Shown here: positions 30,693 to 42,390 of the stretch, piece by piece
Layout of the letters: each line of letters begins with the position of its first letter
How positions within the stretch are numbered: position 1 is the stretch's first letter
Origin: Notospermus geniculatus
Lineage: Eukaryota > Nemertea > Pilidiophora > Heteronemertea > Lineidae
DNA: 64,000 nucleotides
Reading direction: 5' to 3'
Assembly: GCA_002633025.1 (NCBI GenBank)
Contig: NMRB01000806.1
Coordinates: 39,029 to 103,028 of the forward strand
Made by a program: the position numbers and the translations under genes
Notes under the pieces: model-generated
The model's database searches: none
Seen by the model: the letters and a program-made list of their open reading frames with translations, nothing else
What the model was told of the DNA's origin: nothing

Positions 30693-30737
30693 TCCCCCGC
30701 GCACTTGCAACCCTAGTTGTTGCAGGTGCGCGGGGGA
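30693..30737 (+). other. LINE 3' stem-loop
   Basis: 19-base arms 30693-30711 and 30719-30737 (TCCCCCGCGCACTTGCAAC and its complement with one G-U pair), 7-base loop. It sits in the 3' untranslated region of the LINE, where some LINE reverse transcriptases recognise a hairpin. Confidence 0.8.
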
Positions 30738-30953
30738 CGCTTCGGACTTGCTGGCAATGTGGGTTGATATTTCTTAGGAAGCAGCGTTCATAGGCAATAT
30801 GCCTTCTGTTGTATCCCTACTTGTATATTCTTACTTCAAAGATGTATATCTGATGGATTCATAATAAATATGTTTAAATCAATGAGGCAAGGGAAACCTA
30901 AAGAGCACTGACAAGGAACATGACACCAAGGATACTGCTTTGGCATGGAGTGC

Positions 30954-31132
30954 CAGGGGCGGATCCAGAATCAATGGAAAGAGGGGGCACAACCAATGCA
31001 TATCGTGGAAAACCTCGGTCAAATTTTAACATCTTTTCAAAATTTTGAAATTTCCCGGTCAATTTTAAAGATTTTCCACAAAATAGAGGGGGCACGGGCC
31101 GGGTGTGCCCCCCCCCCTTGGATCCGCGCCTG
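30954..31132. mobile_element. 180-bp MITE (CAGGGGCGGATCCA ends)
   Basis: CAGGGGCGGATCCAG at the left and TTGGATCCGCGCCTG at the right. Internal GAGGGGGCAC and GTGCCCCC words also mirror each other. This terminal sequence type is common among animal MITEs. Confidence 0.75.
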
Positions 31133-31170
31133 AGTGCGCTGTTGTGAACTTGGTTGCATTTTAAAGTAAA

Positions 31171-31362
31171 ATGCGCCATAAACAAGGATCAGGAGATCCT
31201 AAAGGATTCAAGGAATTCATGAAGTCTGAAAACATTCGTCAAAAAATGTTGCCCGGCTATGTTGGCAATAGACTCGTAGGGCTTTTTCACCTTGCAGGTG
31301 CATACTACTTCCTCTGGCCGAGGGATCTCATTTTGGAAACCTATCTTAAAAAGCTGAATTGA
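31171..31362 (+). pseudogene. Transposase-like fragment (GNR...LFH motif)
   Basis: 63-codon frame with GSGDPKGFKEFMKS, then YVGNRLVGLFHLAGAYYFLW, then RDLILETYLKKLN. The GNR-(F/L)-x-x-(L/V)-F-x-x-A-(G/S)-x-(Y/V)-Y block recurs in hAT-like multicopy genes. Very short; assignment is tentative. Confidence 0.3.
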
Positions 31363-31969
31363 ACACAAGTCGGGCTGTGTTTGGCAACTCAAAGATGAAT
31401 TATTTCAGACTTGGCCCGACTTTCAGGAACATGTCAGGGTAAAGAGAATCCAGTTTCAGTCGTTTGAAAGAGATAAGTCCAAACCAAATGCACGTGTTTT
31501 ACAATGTGATTTTGCCATGGCATATATCTGTGCTTCTGCTTTGTACAGCCTGAAAAAGTGCAAGTCATTCATCTGCCTCAAGCCCGGAATTTGTGAAGAA
31601 AGAAAATCCTTAGGGAAGATGCACCTGGTATAAGAATGGACTATTTTTTTGAGAAGAACTTGCAGTCAGCTTACGAAAAAGGTTAATGCAAGTACACACA
31701 ACATTCATGGCATTACATCTCCAACATGGCAACCTATTCGGTACAGTATTCCTGCTTCACTAAATCCTCCTCCAAAAGACTTGCCGAGAAATCCAAAAAA
31801 ACTTGTAACAAGAACATAGTACTTAATCTTAATTAATTATTGCAGATTGAAAATGACAAAACAGATGTGCAACTCACAATCCTTGGCAAGTCCCCATAGG
31901 GAAGTGGCTTCAAGATTTTGGCGGACCACATGCAAGCGATAAACCGTTAGACACTGTACATTGCAACAG

Positions 31970-32235
31970 TACGGGGCCGTCTCAAAATTAGGTTGATGCC
32001 AAAAAAGACGAAGTGACTTCATCTTTTGCCTGACCTCCTCCCTTGAAGAGAAGTGGGCACTAGGCATTCATTGGCTTCATCCATGTAGGGACAGTAGGCA
32101 TGGAAAGATGATAAAGAAAAACATGCGACATTGTGTGAAGGCACTTTTTAGTAAACCAAGAAAGAAGTCATTCTGATGCCATTTTGTTTTCAAAAAAAGA
32201 TGAAGTGCGCTTCCTCAAATCGGACCCCCCCCCCC
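31970..32235 (+). repeat. Third copy of the scramblase-intron repeat
   Basis: GGGGCCGTCTCAAAATTAGG, then GGCTTCATCCATGTAGGGAC and GGCATGGAAAGATGATAAAG, then GATGAAGTGCGCTTCCTC and a C run. These match 10380-10620 and 11160-11450 in order. It shows that this block is an independent interspersed repeat. Confidence 0.75.
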
Positions 32236-32660
32236 CGGGCGACACATTCTGTGCTCCTGTGGGAGGTGGACAATGAGCTCACGCCGAATGCTTTGATTGG
32301 GATAATAACCCCCCGCAAACCATTCAACGAATATTACGTCGAGGAACGTGTGCAGTCGAAATGGCCCAACATGGGTGTGTTTCACCACACTATAATACTC
32401 CAGTATGACATGAGATGGTGCCGCCAATTCCTGCGAACACCAGATGCGCTTTTCCTCCCTGCCTGACCAGGTCGGTATTTGTTGTTTTTACCATTTTGCT
32501 GCCTCTTTTTTCTCGAGTTACGCTTTTTGGGGGACTTCAGTAGTTACACTTCTCTTATAAGTTGTTCTGTTTATTGTTTCACTTTCAGGTCTTCCCTTGC
32601 GATATTTTTCGACTTCTGTGGGAAACGTTTTGTCTCCGTGTCGCGTTGTGGCTAGTCAAG

Positions 32661-33214
32661 ATGGCAGACCACGACCTTCGTCAAGACGACGGTAAGCGAG
32701 TTTCTCTGTCTCCTCAAGCTTCTGAAGTTGGTAAAACACGCAGAAGTAAGCTAACCATCGCGCACTTGGGCGGGGAGCTTGACGACGTGCGCATAAGGAA
32801 CTTGGCAAACTTTATATATACGGAGCGCCTAATGATAGAACAAGATGGCATTCGAGATGACCTCGATCGCTACTGCATGAAGGCGGATACCATCGTCCCT
32901 GAGCGAGGGAGCCGGTCAACTCTGAAACGATTAGAACGCCGACTTGAACAATCATTCCGGGAACTACGGGACGTCACCTCTAGGACACTCGACTCCGCAC
33001 ACAACCAGGACAGGACTTGGCTCCTTTGAAGTACGGATGGAAGGAAAAGAATGGATACCTCACTCCATATTGGTTTTTGGGACCTGCCATGCCAGATTAT
33101 CTTTTTCAGGAATTGGATGGAGAGGAGAACAATACAGAAGATGAAGAGGATGACCAACCAGATGAACCTACTGCATTCGACAATGATGACTCTAATTCGA
33201 TTCCTCAATCTTAA
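32661..33214 (+). other. Two adjacent unassigned coding-like segments
   Basis: 32661-33026 encodes a charged, helical piece (MADHDLRQDDGKRVSLSPQA, then TLKRLERRLEQSFRELRDVT) that resembles a retroelement Gag start but cannot be assigned. 33030-33212, in another frame, encodes YGWKEKNGYLTPYWFLGPAM, then an acidic tail (EDEEDDQPDEP). GW...GxLxPxW/YxxGxxxP modules occur in multicopy transposon-linked genes. Neither has a clear start or splice site. Confidence 0.3.
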
Positions 33215-33819
33215 GAAAAATTGTCGACTCGGCAGAAGTGAAAGTAGGAAATAAAAATGATTGTGAAACACATGCCAATGCCATTTGTATAAAAGAGGAT
33301 GATCCTATGAAAGTTGTTACTTCCGTCAATTTAAGAAATTTCTTAAAAGGAAGGTACCAACAGGTACGTTGTTGAATTGAAGGAATGCCACTATTGCTCT
33401 GAACATAGTGGCACAATGCCAAAATGGGGTACCTGTGTTCTGTTTGTCATTTAATTGTGAAGGGAAATGTACTACAGCTGCTGGCTCATCTGCATAGGAC
33501 ACTTGCTTTGTACAATATCCCAAATTCAGTACTGAAATGTGGTCAGGGCGGTTGTCCTTTGGCTCCTTTAATTCCTTTTGGAAACACATATAACCAGTAT
33601 TGATGAGACACTACTTTCACAACATCCCCTGTTTTCTGTGTCAAAGGACAGCTTACAGCTGAATGTCTTTTTTGATGAGTATGAGGTAGTGAATCCTCCG
33701 GGTTCAAAAAGGGGTACTCATAAATTGGGTGCAATGTACTTCACAATACAGAATTGACCACCAATATACAGCTGAACACTGCAAAACATTCATCTCCTTG
33801 CATTATTCTACAGTGTTGA

Positions 33820-34000
33820 TCTGGTGACTTATGGTTTATCTCCGATTCGTGCTCCATTTCTTGAGGAGCTTGCTCTATTAGAGAGTGATGAGGGGATGGA
33901 AATTCCTCTGAAAGATGGTTCAGTTGCAAGGAAACGAGGAACACTTACAAATACAAACGCCAGCTTACAACCTTGGGGCCAACAACATGGGGAGATATGT
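33820..34000 (+). pseudogene. TNP2-like transposase fragment
   Basis: Frame reads DLVTYGLSPIRAPFLEELAL, then LESDEGMEIP, then KRGTLTNTN. This resembles the 'P....(F/L)(L/V)-x-PFVEEL..L...G-x-E' block of EnSpm/CACTA-type transposases, better preserved at 57812-58638. Only about 60 codons. Confidence 0.3.
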
Positions 34001-35820
34001 GGAAAGCTTCAGGTGCTACTCCAGCGCTTGGGCAAGTGCTAATATTTCAACACTTCCCAAGTGCTGCTGAAGTGCTCCTGAAGTGCTGAATAAATAGCAC
34101 TCCGAAGTGCAGTTATAGCACCTCTACAACACTTTAAAGTGCTATACCATTTACCCTGAAGTGCTAAAAGGGAAGCACCTGTCAAGTGCCACAGAGCACC
34201 CCATTTTCAACGTAACAAAAAAATCATCGGAATAGAGTTGTCAAAACCGGTGCCATGTACAGTCCACGTCAATAAAACCAACGGCGATCAGACAACTTTG
34301 AAGGCCTTTGAAGGACCAGACGAGAACACTTGGAATATGTTATGGCTCGGATCATATGTGGTATCAGTGCCAGCAGGACTGCGATCACCCACACCACAGC
34401 CCTGAGGAGTGCAGACAAACTGAATGGCGCACACAAAACGCCAAGCCTTTACCAGCAGAAGATGATACCAAATCCCTGGAGAGGACACAACACGAAAATG
34501 TTCCTGCTGCAATCAAGAAACAACACACTGAACCTCAACCAACAAACACAGAGATTCTGATGCTGATCAAAAACTGGCAGTCACGATTGAAGACGTCGGA
34601 AAAATGCATATCGATGAGGGCATTGAGGACATGCAGTCTTCAACTTCTCTGAAATGAGGCCGCACGACCAGCTCGAGAAGCTCAAATCTATCAAGGAACA
34701 CAGCGGAGGAAAGAACAAACACAACTGTAAAGCCTAGTTCATACTTCGGCGCAAGACCATCGGCGTCCGCCGCCCGATCAAATCTGGACGCCGACTTGGC
34801 GGAATTGATTTATAGTTCAGCGTACTTTAGCGACGGAGATCATCCGTGAGGAACTGCTGTGCCTGCAATGCAGTGAAGGGAATATTGTCCAGCCTTCTGC
34901 GACAGAACAGGCAGAATCTCGTAAGCGCAAGCATGCGGAATGCATGTGTAAATACCGTGAAAACTAAAACTAGAGCGACCTGAAGAATATAAACTACACC
35001 CCTTGGAAGAGAATGAAAGGCTGAGCAAACTTACGGAGAATCGTAGTGATGAGAGAAGACAATCGTACAATGAAAAGTCTAAGATGAGAATGATGAATTA
35101 TAGAGCACGCTTCAAAGGGAAAGCGTTGCTTCCCCTTTGCCCGTCAGTGGAGCTGCTGGCCCTCACACGAGATTAGCTGAGGAAACGAAGCGAGGGAAAG
35201 AGGGAAAAGATGCGCTCAGGAAGCGAGCTGAATGGACCAAACTGAATCCACAAAAAAACGTAGAATTAGGGAGAAAGATGCTGCATATTGGCGCCAAAAG
35301 AGGGGAAAGCAGAAGAAGCAAGAAAAGCTCCTGGCGACCTCACCTGACCATGGATTTTTGCCAGTGATGCTGGAAGAAGAAAGGCAGTGTCAAGTGCAAA
35401 ATTTAAGATCCCGTTGAGTCTACGAAAGGGGCAAAAATTCTTCGTGGTCTACTTCAGACAGCCAGTCCCAGGAAAAAATCCCACTTGGAAAAGGTGGGTT
35501 TCGCAGTGAAGGACAACCTCCAGGGAAAGCTTTTCAGATCCATTAAGGCCACGATATCCACAAAATATGAAGAAGAATGATCGACGTGAGTTTGTTTATC
35601 TGCTCACCTTGATTCTGTCCATGGCGAAATCATCATATCTAGGCCTGAGATGGAAATACTTGATGAAAGAAAAGGAAAGTGGTGTTGGCCTGGACGCCCT
35701 GATGTCATTCAATATGAGCCCAAGAATGTTTTGAGAAAGTTGGAACCACGAGTTCCAGTACTAGTAGGGCCACTCCGTGGAAATGTCACCCTCAGGTGAT
35801 TTTTTTTCTTCAAATTCGTG

Positions 35821-36082
35821 TACAGGGTGACCAGTTTGAAGAAATCGATTGAGCGTGAATGGAATTGTATTCCTCACGAAACCATTGAAAAAACTGTCGC
35901 TGAGTGGAAGTCACGTATGCGCCGCTGCATCAAACACAGTAGTAGACAACATGTTCACCTTTCAAAATGGTCCCCTTTGAGGCTCCAATGATTGTATCAT
36001 CGTCATTGATTGGTGCAAATAAAATACAGAAACTAAAATACAAGCATTTTTGTTTCTTTCCAAACATCTGGGTCACCCTGTA
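35821..36082 (+). mobile_element. Mariner-type element with transposase C-terminal scrap
   Basis: Ends TACAGGGTGACCAG (35821) and GGTCACCCTGTA (to 36082) are inverted and begin and end with TA, as for Tc1/mariner elements. Inside, 35836-35955 reads LKKSIEREWNCIPHETIEKT, then VAEWKSRMRRCIK, a typical mariner transposase C-terminus. It is an internally deleted copy. Confidence 0.65.
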
Positions 36083-36099
36083 CATGGTTGAAAGATGTA

Positions 36100-36640
36100 C
36101 AGGTGTTGTTTGAGAGGGACTAATGTTGCATTTATGAATTCAAGTGATTCTACTCAGAGCAGAACATGGTTTTCGGAACATTTTGAGAAATTAACCCCTT
36201 CATACCCAGTCCTGTTTTTTCTACTTATTCCATATTGTGTATTCTCCATGTTCTCTGTGTCATATTTTCCAATATGCATGGGCAAGATGATTATCACAAA
36301 TTTATTCCAATCATTTTGGTTCTGTTGGGTGGTCGTATGTAGAATAGAACTACCAGCAGAATGTTTTCTCACAACTGTGTGACCGTCTGTCAGTTTGTTT
36401 GTTACCATGTTGCAGTATAATGCTTTGCATGATTGATAGCCATTCCAAGAAATTGGATAAACTTTTGAAATTAATCGTCTGTTACCTTCACCAAATCTGA
36501 ATATCACAATTAATTTTACTTTCTAAGCTGCATTATTGATATATCTTGGTAACAGAGTGACAGATTTTCATTTTTCGGACTGACAGTAAGGGACAGACAT
36601 TCTAGACATAACAGGGTGTCACTTTTGTAACATGCAACAG
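36100..36640. other. Stretch without clear features
   Basis: Short frames on both strands overlap one another and look random; no repeat ends seen. Confidence 0.35.
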
Positions 36641-37260
36641 CCAACGTATTTAATTCAGGTATCCACCAGAAGATGTCACTTTAGTGCAAATTTCCTTTTG
36701 CAATATGATCATGCAGGGAAGTTTGAAATGCGAGGCACAAATATCATCCTGCCCCATCCACGCCATCCTGAAGTAAGCCTTTATGAAAACATTTTCCACA
36801 AGACAGTCGTGGGGGAAAGCACGTAAGAGAGTTGGGAGTGCTCTTCAAAGTACAGCGAAATGCACCGTTGGAGGAATTCTCACGAGAAGCTGTCGTAGGA
36901 CTAAGTAAAGCCTCAAAGTCTATACCAAAGGGTGGAATGTCTGCAGATGATTTCCATTGTGATAATGAGGTATCCTGGCAAGCCCCAGGACTCAAGGATT
37001 ATGTCATTGTAAGAGCTGAAGGGAAGAATTAAGAAACACTACCTCCTTGTGACTCTAAAGGAGGCACCGAGTGCGTTCAGAGGGCAACATCCTGAAACTA
37101 AGGATTTTTCAAATTCGCAGAACTTAGGCGCATTCATGATCTTCTGCAAAGAGACATCCCACAAAATCAATGTCTGTGTTCGCAGGTTTCATGAAAATGT
37201 TCGCCTCATGCTTAAAGCTGACAGGTCAGATATACTCTCCGACTTGTGTGCAAAAATGTT

Positions 37261-37927
37261 TACGCTCAACTTCGGCAGACCAGGAGGCTGCCGAAGTCGA
37301 GCGTTCGGTAATGTTCGCAATGTACACTAAGCTTCCTACCTTGAAACACCAATTACACCCTGCGCATGCCAACTACGTCATCATTCACTCGCCTGATAAC
37401 CGGAAATGAAGGATCGAGGGCTCTGCATAGACAGAGTAGGCTCAAAATATGCAGCGTACGTACCCAAAGAAATCGCATGGAGAAGTCCAAACGAAAACTA
37501 ATTCCGCATACATGGCAATTGACAGTACATGCAACGATTTGTCCTCAAAATATAAAATAATATTAGCTCCGGACGAGGCGACTCTAATGCTTTCTCTTGA
37601 TATATCAATCTCTGTGGTGACCACTTATTTTGGTGTAGCATCCGCAGTCATTGATAAGTAATCAGATACTTTGTTTAATGTGTTTGGATTCGGTAGGATG
37701 TGCTTATTACTAGGGCGGTGATTACCTCTTCCATTTCGAAGGTTCCAGTGTTGGATTTTGAGAGCGCCCTCGATCCTTCACTTCCGGTTGTCAGGCGAGT
37801 GAATGATGACGTAGTTGGTATGCGCAGGGTGTATTGGGTGTTTCAAGGTAGGAAGCTTAGTGTACATAACGAACAATACCGAACGCTCGACTTCGGCAGC
37901 CTCGTGGTCAGCCGAAGTTGAGCGGTA
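37261..37927. mobile_element. Long-TIR element whose tips are hairpins
   Basis: Terminal inverted repeats of about 160 bp: 37261-37425 and 37766-37927. Each tip itself folds back: CGCTCAACTTCGGCAG, a short spacer, then CTGCCGAAGTCGAGCG. Shared inner blocks are TACACTAAGCTTCCTACCTT and CCAACTACGTCATCATTCAC. No transposase; the interior is about 340 bp of unique sequence. Confidence 0.75.
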
Positions 37928-38621
37928 TAAGCCACGATTTAAAGGGACATTATCATTAGCGAATTAATGCAGCCCGATCCTTTCAATAAACTTCATTATA
38001 ACAAATTTTGCAGTTGAACCACCTTTCTTACGTTAGCAACATTAATGTTGGCTAATTTGTACCTCAGGTTTAGCGCCGATGGAGGCAGCCATTGCGTAAT
38101 GCGATATGACGTAGCTCCGGCTCACTTGTTTACGCCACGGTGACGCCACGACGTCACTCATCGGCCTTTAACCTCCGATTTGTGCAAAAAAATGGTAGAA
38201 ATGGCATCCGATTTCAGCTTTTTTTACTGTGTCTCCAATTTGTTCTGCCTGCAGATCCCTCACGTAGCCTTCGTCACCATGGTCACTGAAATTGTTACTG
38301 CACAAGCGATATTATTGTCGCCATTTCTGCCTCGCTCCACCACGTCCACTGCTCTAACGACGTGACGTGACTATGGTCATGACGCAGCGGTGAGCCGGTG
38401 CTACGTCGTAATGTCGGGAGATTTATTGCGAGGCCTGGAAAAAAGCGTCTGCTGCCAGGAGAATGGCTGCCCCCACTCCAGGAAAACAACCTTATTCGCA
38501 GTCAAATTTTTCAGTGGTGTATTGGGGAATTGTGTTGTACTTTGTATTATCACTACAAATGAACCATGCGGAATGTACTTACATGTAGGTCACGTTTAAA
38601 CGCTATGATAATGTTCCTTTA

Positions 38622-38828
38622 AGGGTTATGTAAAGTGACTCGAAATCCCGAATTCTTGACGCAAAAAAATCTGGCTAACTGCACACTAAATTTGGAAAAC
38701 AAGGCTCGGGGGCCCTAGGGAGCCATCACAAGGAGGTGCCCCGAGCCCTATTTTCTCCATTTAGTGCGCAGTTAGTCAGATTTTTTGCGTCAAAAATTCG
38801 AGATTTCGAGTTACTTTACATAACCCAT
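38622..38828. mobile_element. 207-bp MITE with about 90-bp arms
   Basis: AGGGTTATGTAAAGTGACTC at the left; TTACTTTACATAACCCAT at the right. The arms continue through TTGACGCAAAAAATCT and AACTGC-CACTAAAT to a GGCTCGGGG centre. Confidence 0.8.
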
Positions 38829-38964
38829 AAGCCCTTTATAGCTGTTTCTCCAGATGGAAGCCTTCGACCCTTCAGCTCGACAAACCTGGAAGTGGGGAAG
38901 CCAATGGTAGGCCTTGGTTGAAGTGAAAAGCCCCCACGAAACGTGCCACCAAAAAGCAAAATCC

Positions 38965-39075
38965 TGGGGCCTGTTTCATAAAGTTACTTTAAGCTAATGG
39001 TACCATTAATTCAATGCATTTTCCATTTGGTTAAAGGTACCATTAGCCTGATGTCACTTCATGAAACAGGCCCCT
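38965..39075. mobile_element. GGGCCTGTTTCATAAAG MITE, copy 2
   Basis: GGGGCCTGTTTCATAAAGTT and TCATGAAACAGGCCCCTG ends, with TTAAGCTAATGGTACCATTA inside, as in 16457-16567. Confidence 0.8.
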
Positions 39076-39530
39076 GATCTTTGACCTCTCTGAACTTGAA
39101 AAGTAGATCAAATCGAAAACCCGTTAAATGTTTTGTGTCCTCATTATAGATACACGTGTGGTAAAAATTTGGATATGATACAGTCATTAGTTCAGGAGTT
39201 ATTGCATCATTCCATACAAAATTAACCAAGAATCAAATTGCATCCCTCAGAATTTTGTGAAACTTTGTGGACAGGTTGGGATTCATGAGTAAATCCCAGA
39301 TCTCAGATATTTTTGTTCATGGCCTCTTAATTAGTGAGACATTCGTTAATGAAATGTTGGCTAATTAACCCACCCTCACAATTTCGAACATAGCGTATGT
39401 CTTTTGAACCACAACAGCTACAGAGTTGGTTTTGGTATCATTTTAAAGCTCTTGTTATGGCCTATATTCCTCCTGTGAGGTTTCTATAAAGGGGTTTCTA
39501 AAAAAAGTTACGCCAAATCATAAACTTCAA

Positions 39531-39637
39531 GGGCCGTATACATAAAGGTGGAATAAGCTTATCCCAGGTATAACGTAGAGTTATAACATTAAGTTATACC
39601 TGGAATAAGCCAATTCCACATTTATGCATACGGCCCC
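39531..39637. mobile_element. 107-bp MITE (GGGCCGTATRCATAAA ends)
   Basis: GGGCCGTATACATAAAGGTG and CACATTTATGCATACGGCCC; GGTATAAC/GTTATACC mirror inside. Confidence 0.75.
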
Positions 39638-39789
39638 AAACGTTTAAATTATGTTCTTCATTTTCACCAATTTTTGGTGATGAATAGCTTATAAAAAACA
39701 AGCTTCACTGTGAATTTTGGAAGTGGGCACTCTGACAGTTTTAGACTAATGAGGAAATATAATGTAACACTGTCATGGGCAGGGCTCCC

Positions 39790-41065
39790 ATCAGCCTTTC
39801 AACAGTTTTGCTTCTTGCTCAAAATTTTCAGCTGTCACGAACGCAAAATTCACATTCTCAATGTGAAGAATATCTGCAAACTCAAAAAGTTGTCGTGGTG
39901 TGGTGATCTGATTTTCATATGGTCGTTGAAGGCTTGCCCTCGCTGCCAAACTCTTGATCGTCCCTCCGATACCATCTGACGGCCCTTTCCTGCAAAAAGT
40001 GCCATTCAGCTGGAACCCAAAGTCAACTTAATGAAGGCAGAAATTCACGAAATTCTCTGATGGGTGTGCAGACGAGTACAAGAACAAGAAGAAGTAATAA
40101 ACCTTTCTTGGCTTTTGTCCCAGGTTATTGGTTAGGTACTGAATGAGGAGCTTTTGGAACAGATGCACTGCTACAGGTACAGTATCATGAGTGTTACATT
40201 CTGATATGATGACCTAGTTCGTGTGTTCTGGCGTCATCTTTCAGTACCATTCTCACTCCGATAATAACAAACGAAGGGTTATTGTCGCCTGTAGATTTTT
40301 CCAGTGAGAAGACTGAGAAGCATCCTGAACCATGAAACTGTAGTTCTCTGCAAGGTCTGTAAGAACCATGAACGCCCCATGTTTCAGCGAATTCTTAACA
40401 TCCTGAAGGTAGCACGCTTGCTGTTTGGCTATAAAATCATGGAGCAACAGTTTCTGAAGATAGTTTTCGAAAGAGTCCAGAAAGCCTGAAATGGCCTGAA
40501 CTTTGTTCTCAAGATTTGAACGATCTGTTGAAACCCATTGTTTGTACTGCACCTTGTCAATCAGGTTGTCCTGCATGTAACTTTCGAGTTTTGCACGGAG
40601 ACAGTCAGTTCCAGGAAACCCGGAACAGTCATCAAGAAAACACTCGACGCGTGGCAGATTGCACTGAATGGCTGCAGGACAGTGACGATAATGCATGAAC
40701 TCTCTATTCGTGATACAATCCAAGTTTGCCCCAGTGAACATCAGTTTTAGATTTTGGTGTGTGTAACACTATATCCTGCCAAAACACACTGCCTTAGGCG
40801 GAGTTCCGCGAATTTTGAAAATCCGATCTTACTGTGTGGATGATTTTCTTCAAATTACAGAGCACTAAATGTTTTTGTACATGCTGCTTTGTTCCATCCG
40901 TAATGACAGAAACGAAGTCCTTCATTCCTGGCATTTCTCTGCTGACAGTTTCGGACAAATAGAATTCGCGAACAGCTCCTTCAATTTCTTTTGTATGGAC
41001 TTCCCCATCTTAGGGTTGGGCATGGAAAGTATCCCTTTTTCCTTCACCAAAGCCTTTGCTTAACC
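39790..41065 (-). pseudogene. Transposase-like family (DGxGG type), locus 2
   Basis: Minus-strand copy, read from 41065 downward. Order: FYLSETVSREMPGMKDFVSV then HVQKHLVLCNLKKI (about 40960-40830); the 162-codon frame 40741-40253 with MHYRHCPAAIQC, DCLRAKLESYMQDNLIDKVQ, QYKQWVSTDRSNLENK, LLHDFIAKQQACYLQDVKNS, DLAENYSFMVQDASQSSHW; then VAVHLFQKLLIQYLTNNLGQ and KPRKVYYF; then GPSDGIGGTIKSLAARASLQ and TTPRQLFEFA (about 39980-39870). The order of DxAENYSF, YYF and DGIGGTIK matches locus 3. The segment after YYF, which holds the second catalytic-type aspartate (SDG/CDG) elsewhere, is scrambled, and there are frameshifts and stops, so the copy is dead. The 5' part may extend to about 41340 (KEKFKSAEKTVKKYRYG). 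Confidence 0.6.
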
Positions 41066-41707
41066 ATGTAATTGGAAGCATTGAATTCCTCCTGAATTTC
41101 TAAATTAGTCCAGCTCCTTGGGATAATTGTCCGTACCTGTACTTCTTAACTGTTTTCTCTGCCGATTTGAATTTTTCTTTGAGCTGCATGATCATCTCTT
41201 GCCCAGCATTCGTATCACTTGAACAGAAGTCCAGATCACCGGAACATGAAGGTCTGGGCAATCCTCCATCATCACAAGTATCTTTGATACTGCTTGTGCT
41301 GGTTTGGTAAAGATTCACATCTATCACTATCAGCATCAGGGAAGCTTGTTGACATTAAGCTACTCATCACAACAAAGTGACAAAAATTGAAGAATGTCGT
41401 TTTTTTTACAAAGTATAATGTTTGAAGTAAATAACTTGGCGTCACTTTTTTTCGAGACGTCCTGTAGAAAAACCGTACTAGAGGAATCTGCAGGGCATAA
41501 CAGGAGATTTAACATGTGCAATGGTTGCTGTTTGTTGTCGATGCTAAGCTCCAAATCGAAAGGAATACAAGTTTAAAGGTGATTCACACTAAAGCCACTT
41601 CCACACTCTCAAGATCACGACCACCATGTTTTCTATAACTAACTTCACTGAAGCTCTGACTCAACTAAAGAAATCTTAAATTAATTGACTATATTATTTC
41701 TTTGCAG

Positions 41708-42390
41708 GTGACTCAAGAAATTCAACCCGCTATTTCGCAACATCCATCCAAAGATGTGCATCATGTAGGACATGCAGTTCCACCAACTTTAGAAGAAACC
41801 GACGACACCCAGTCAATGTGGGAGGAAACCGAAATGTGCGAGGAAATGCAAAATGCATCAATCATTACACTTGAAGCGGGACACATGCCTGAAGCCGAAG
41901 ACGAAGTGAAAGAATGCAGCATATGTCATACACATACTGCTTCTCATCCAATTGAATTGGCAAGTTTGACCCCATGCGATTTTCAGGATCGGATAAGGAA
42001 ACGTCATTTCGGAGATAAAAATGACAGCTGGGTCAATGGTGTGTACGTTATGCCAGCAGCATTTGTGTCCATCTGATAACAAACATCTTCAAAGACCTTC
42101 TTGGTCATATTCGTGGCCAGCAGTAATATGGACATGCCTCAGTAGGCCAAATTACATTGAGCCGATGAAATTCATGCAATTTTTCGCATACACTCATCGT
42201 CATAGTTGGAATGGAAGCAAAATGCATTGGTCGCTCAACATGAGAGATGCTGCAAATGATGTAAAACCAATATTCAGAGGCATCACTGCTGTGCGCAGGG
42301 ACTTTTTCCCCGACATTGACAGTGGAAACCTTGGCCGTTTAATGAAAGCTCTCAGGTTACAAAACAGACCAGACATGAATATCGGGTGAT
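41708..42390 (+). pseudogene. Unassigned exon with Cys motif and Trp-rich block
   Basis: An acceptor (ATTTCTTTGCAG) ends at 41707; the frame then reads an acidic region, ECSICHTHTASHPIEL and RIRKRHFGDKNDSWVNGVY. A frame change near 42040 continues with CTLCQQHLCPSDN, SYSWPAVIWTCLSR, RHSWNGSKMHWSLN and FFPDIDSGNLGRLMKALRLQ. Two CxxC units, a WPA-(V/I)-W core and a D-(I/L)-DSG-x-LG end recur in multicopy uncharacterised genes of marine invertebrates. I cannot name the family. Its 3' end is cut by the element starting at 42382. Confidence 0.35.

Larger units (their letters stand above)
29078..30870 (+). mobile_element. 5'-truncated LINE (Jockey/CR1-type) with 3' hairpin
   Basis: Starts inside the reverse transcriptase at the DYSKAFD motif, carries an open frame to 30514, a 356-bp 3' region with a G/C-rich hairpin (30693-30737) and an AATAAATA signal near 30863. 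No poly(A) tail or target duplication was recognised. Confidence 0.75.
34840..37260 (+). pseudogene. Transposase-like family (DGxGG type), locus 1
   Basis: Decayed plus-strand copy. Early part: SRKRKHAECMCKYREN (about 34915) and RRQSYNEKSKMRMMNYRARF (about 35050), then KRAEWTKLNPQK and KDAAYWRQKRGKQKKQEK in a second frame, the basic coiled N-terminus of the family. Later part (36900-37240): KGGMSADDFHCDNEVSWQAP, then GLKDYVIVRAEG, HYLLVTLKEAPSAFRGQHPE, and after frame changes KFAELR..., CVRRFHENVRLML. These align in order with locus 2 (FYLSETVSREMPGMKDFVSV) and locus 3 (YYRPEISRELPEKREQINLR). It is broken by many frameshifts, a mariner-type insertion (35821-36082), and ends where the hairpin-tipped element begins (37261). 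The catalytic half is missing. Confidence 0.55.

Noticed and set aside
32226-32466. Plus-strand frame beginning after a C run
   Set aside because: Follows repeat DNA directly, has no domain I recognise and no splice acceptor; left out as a gene.
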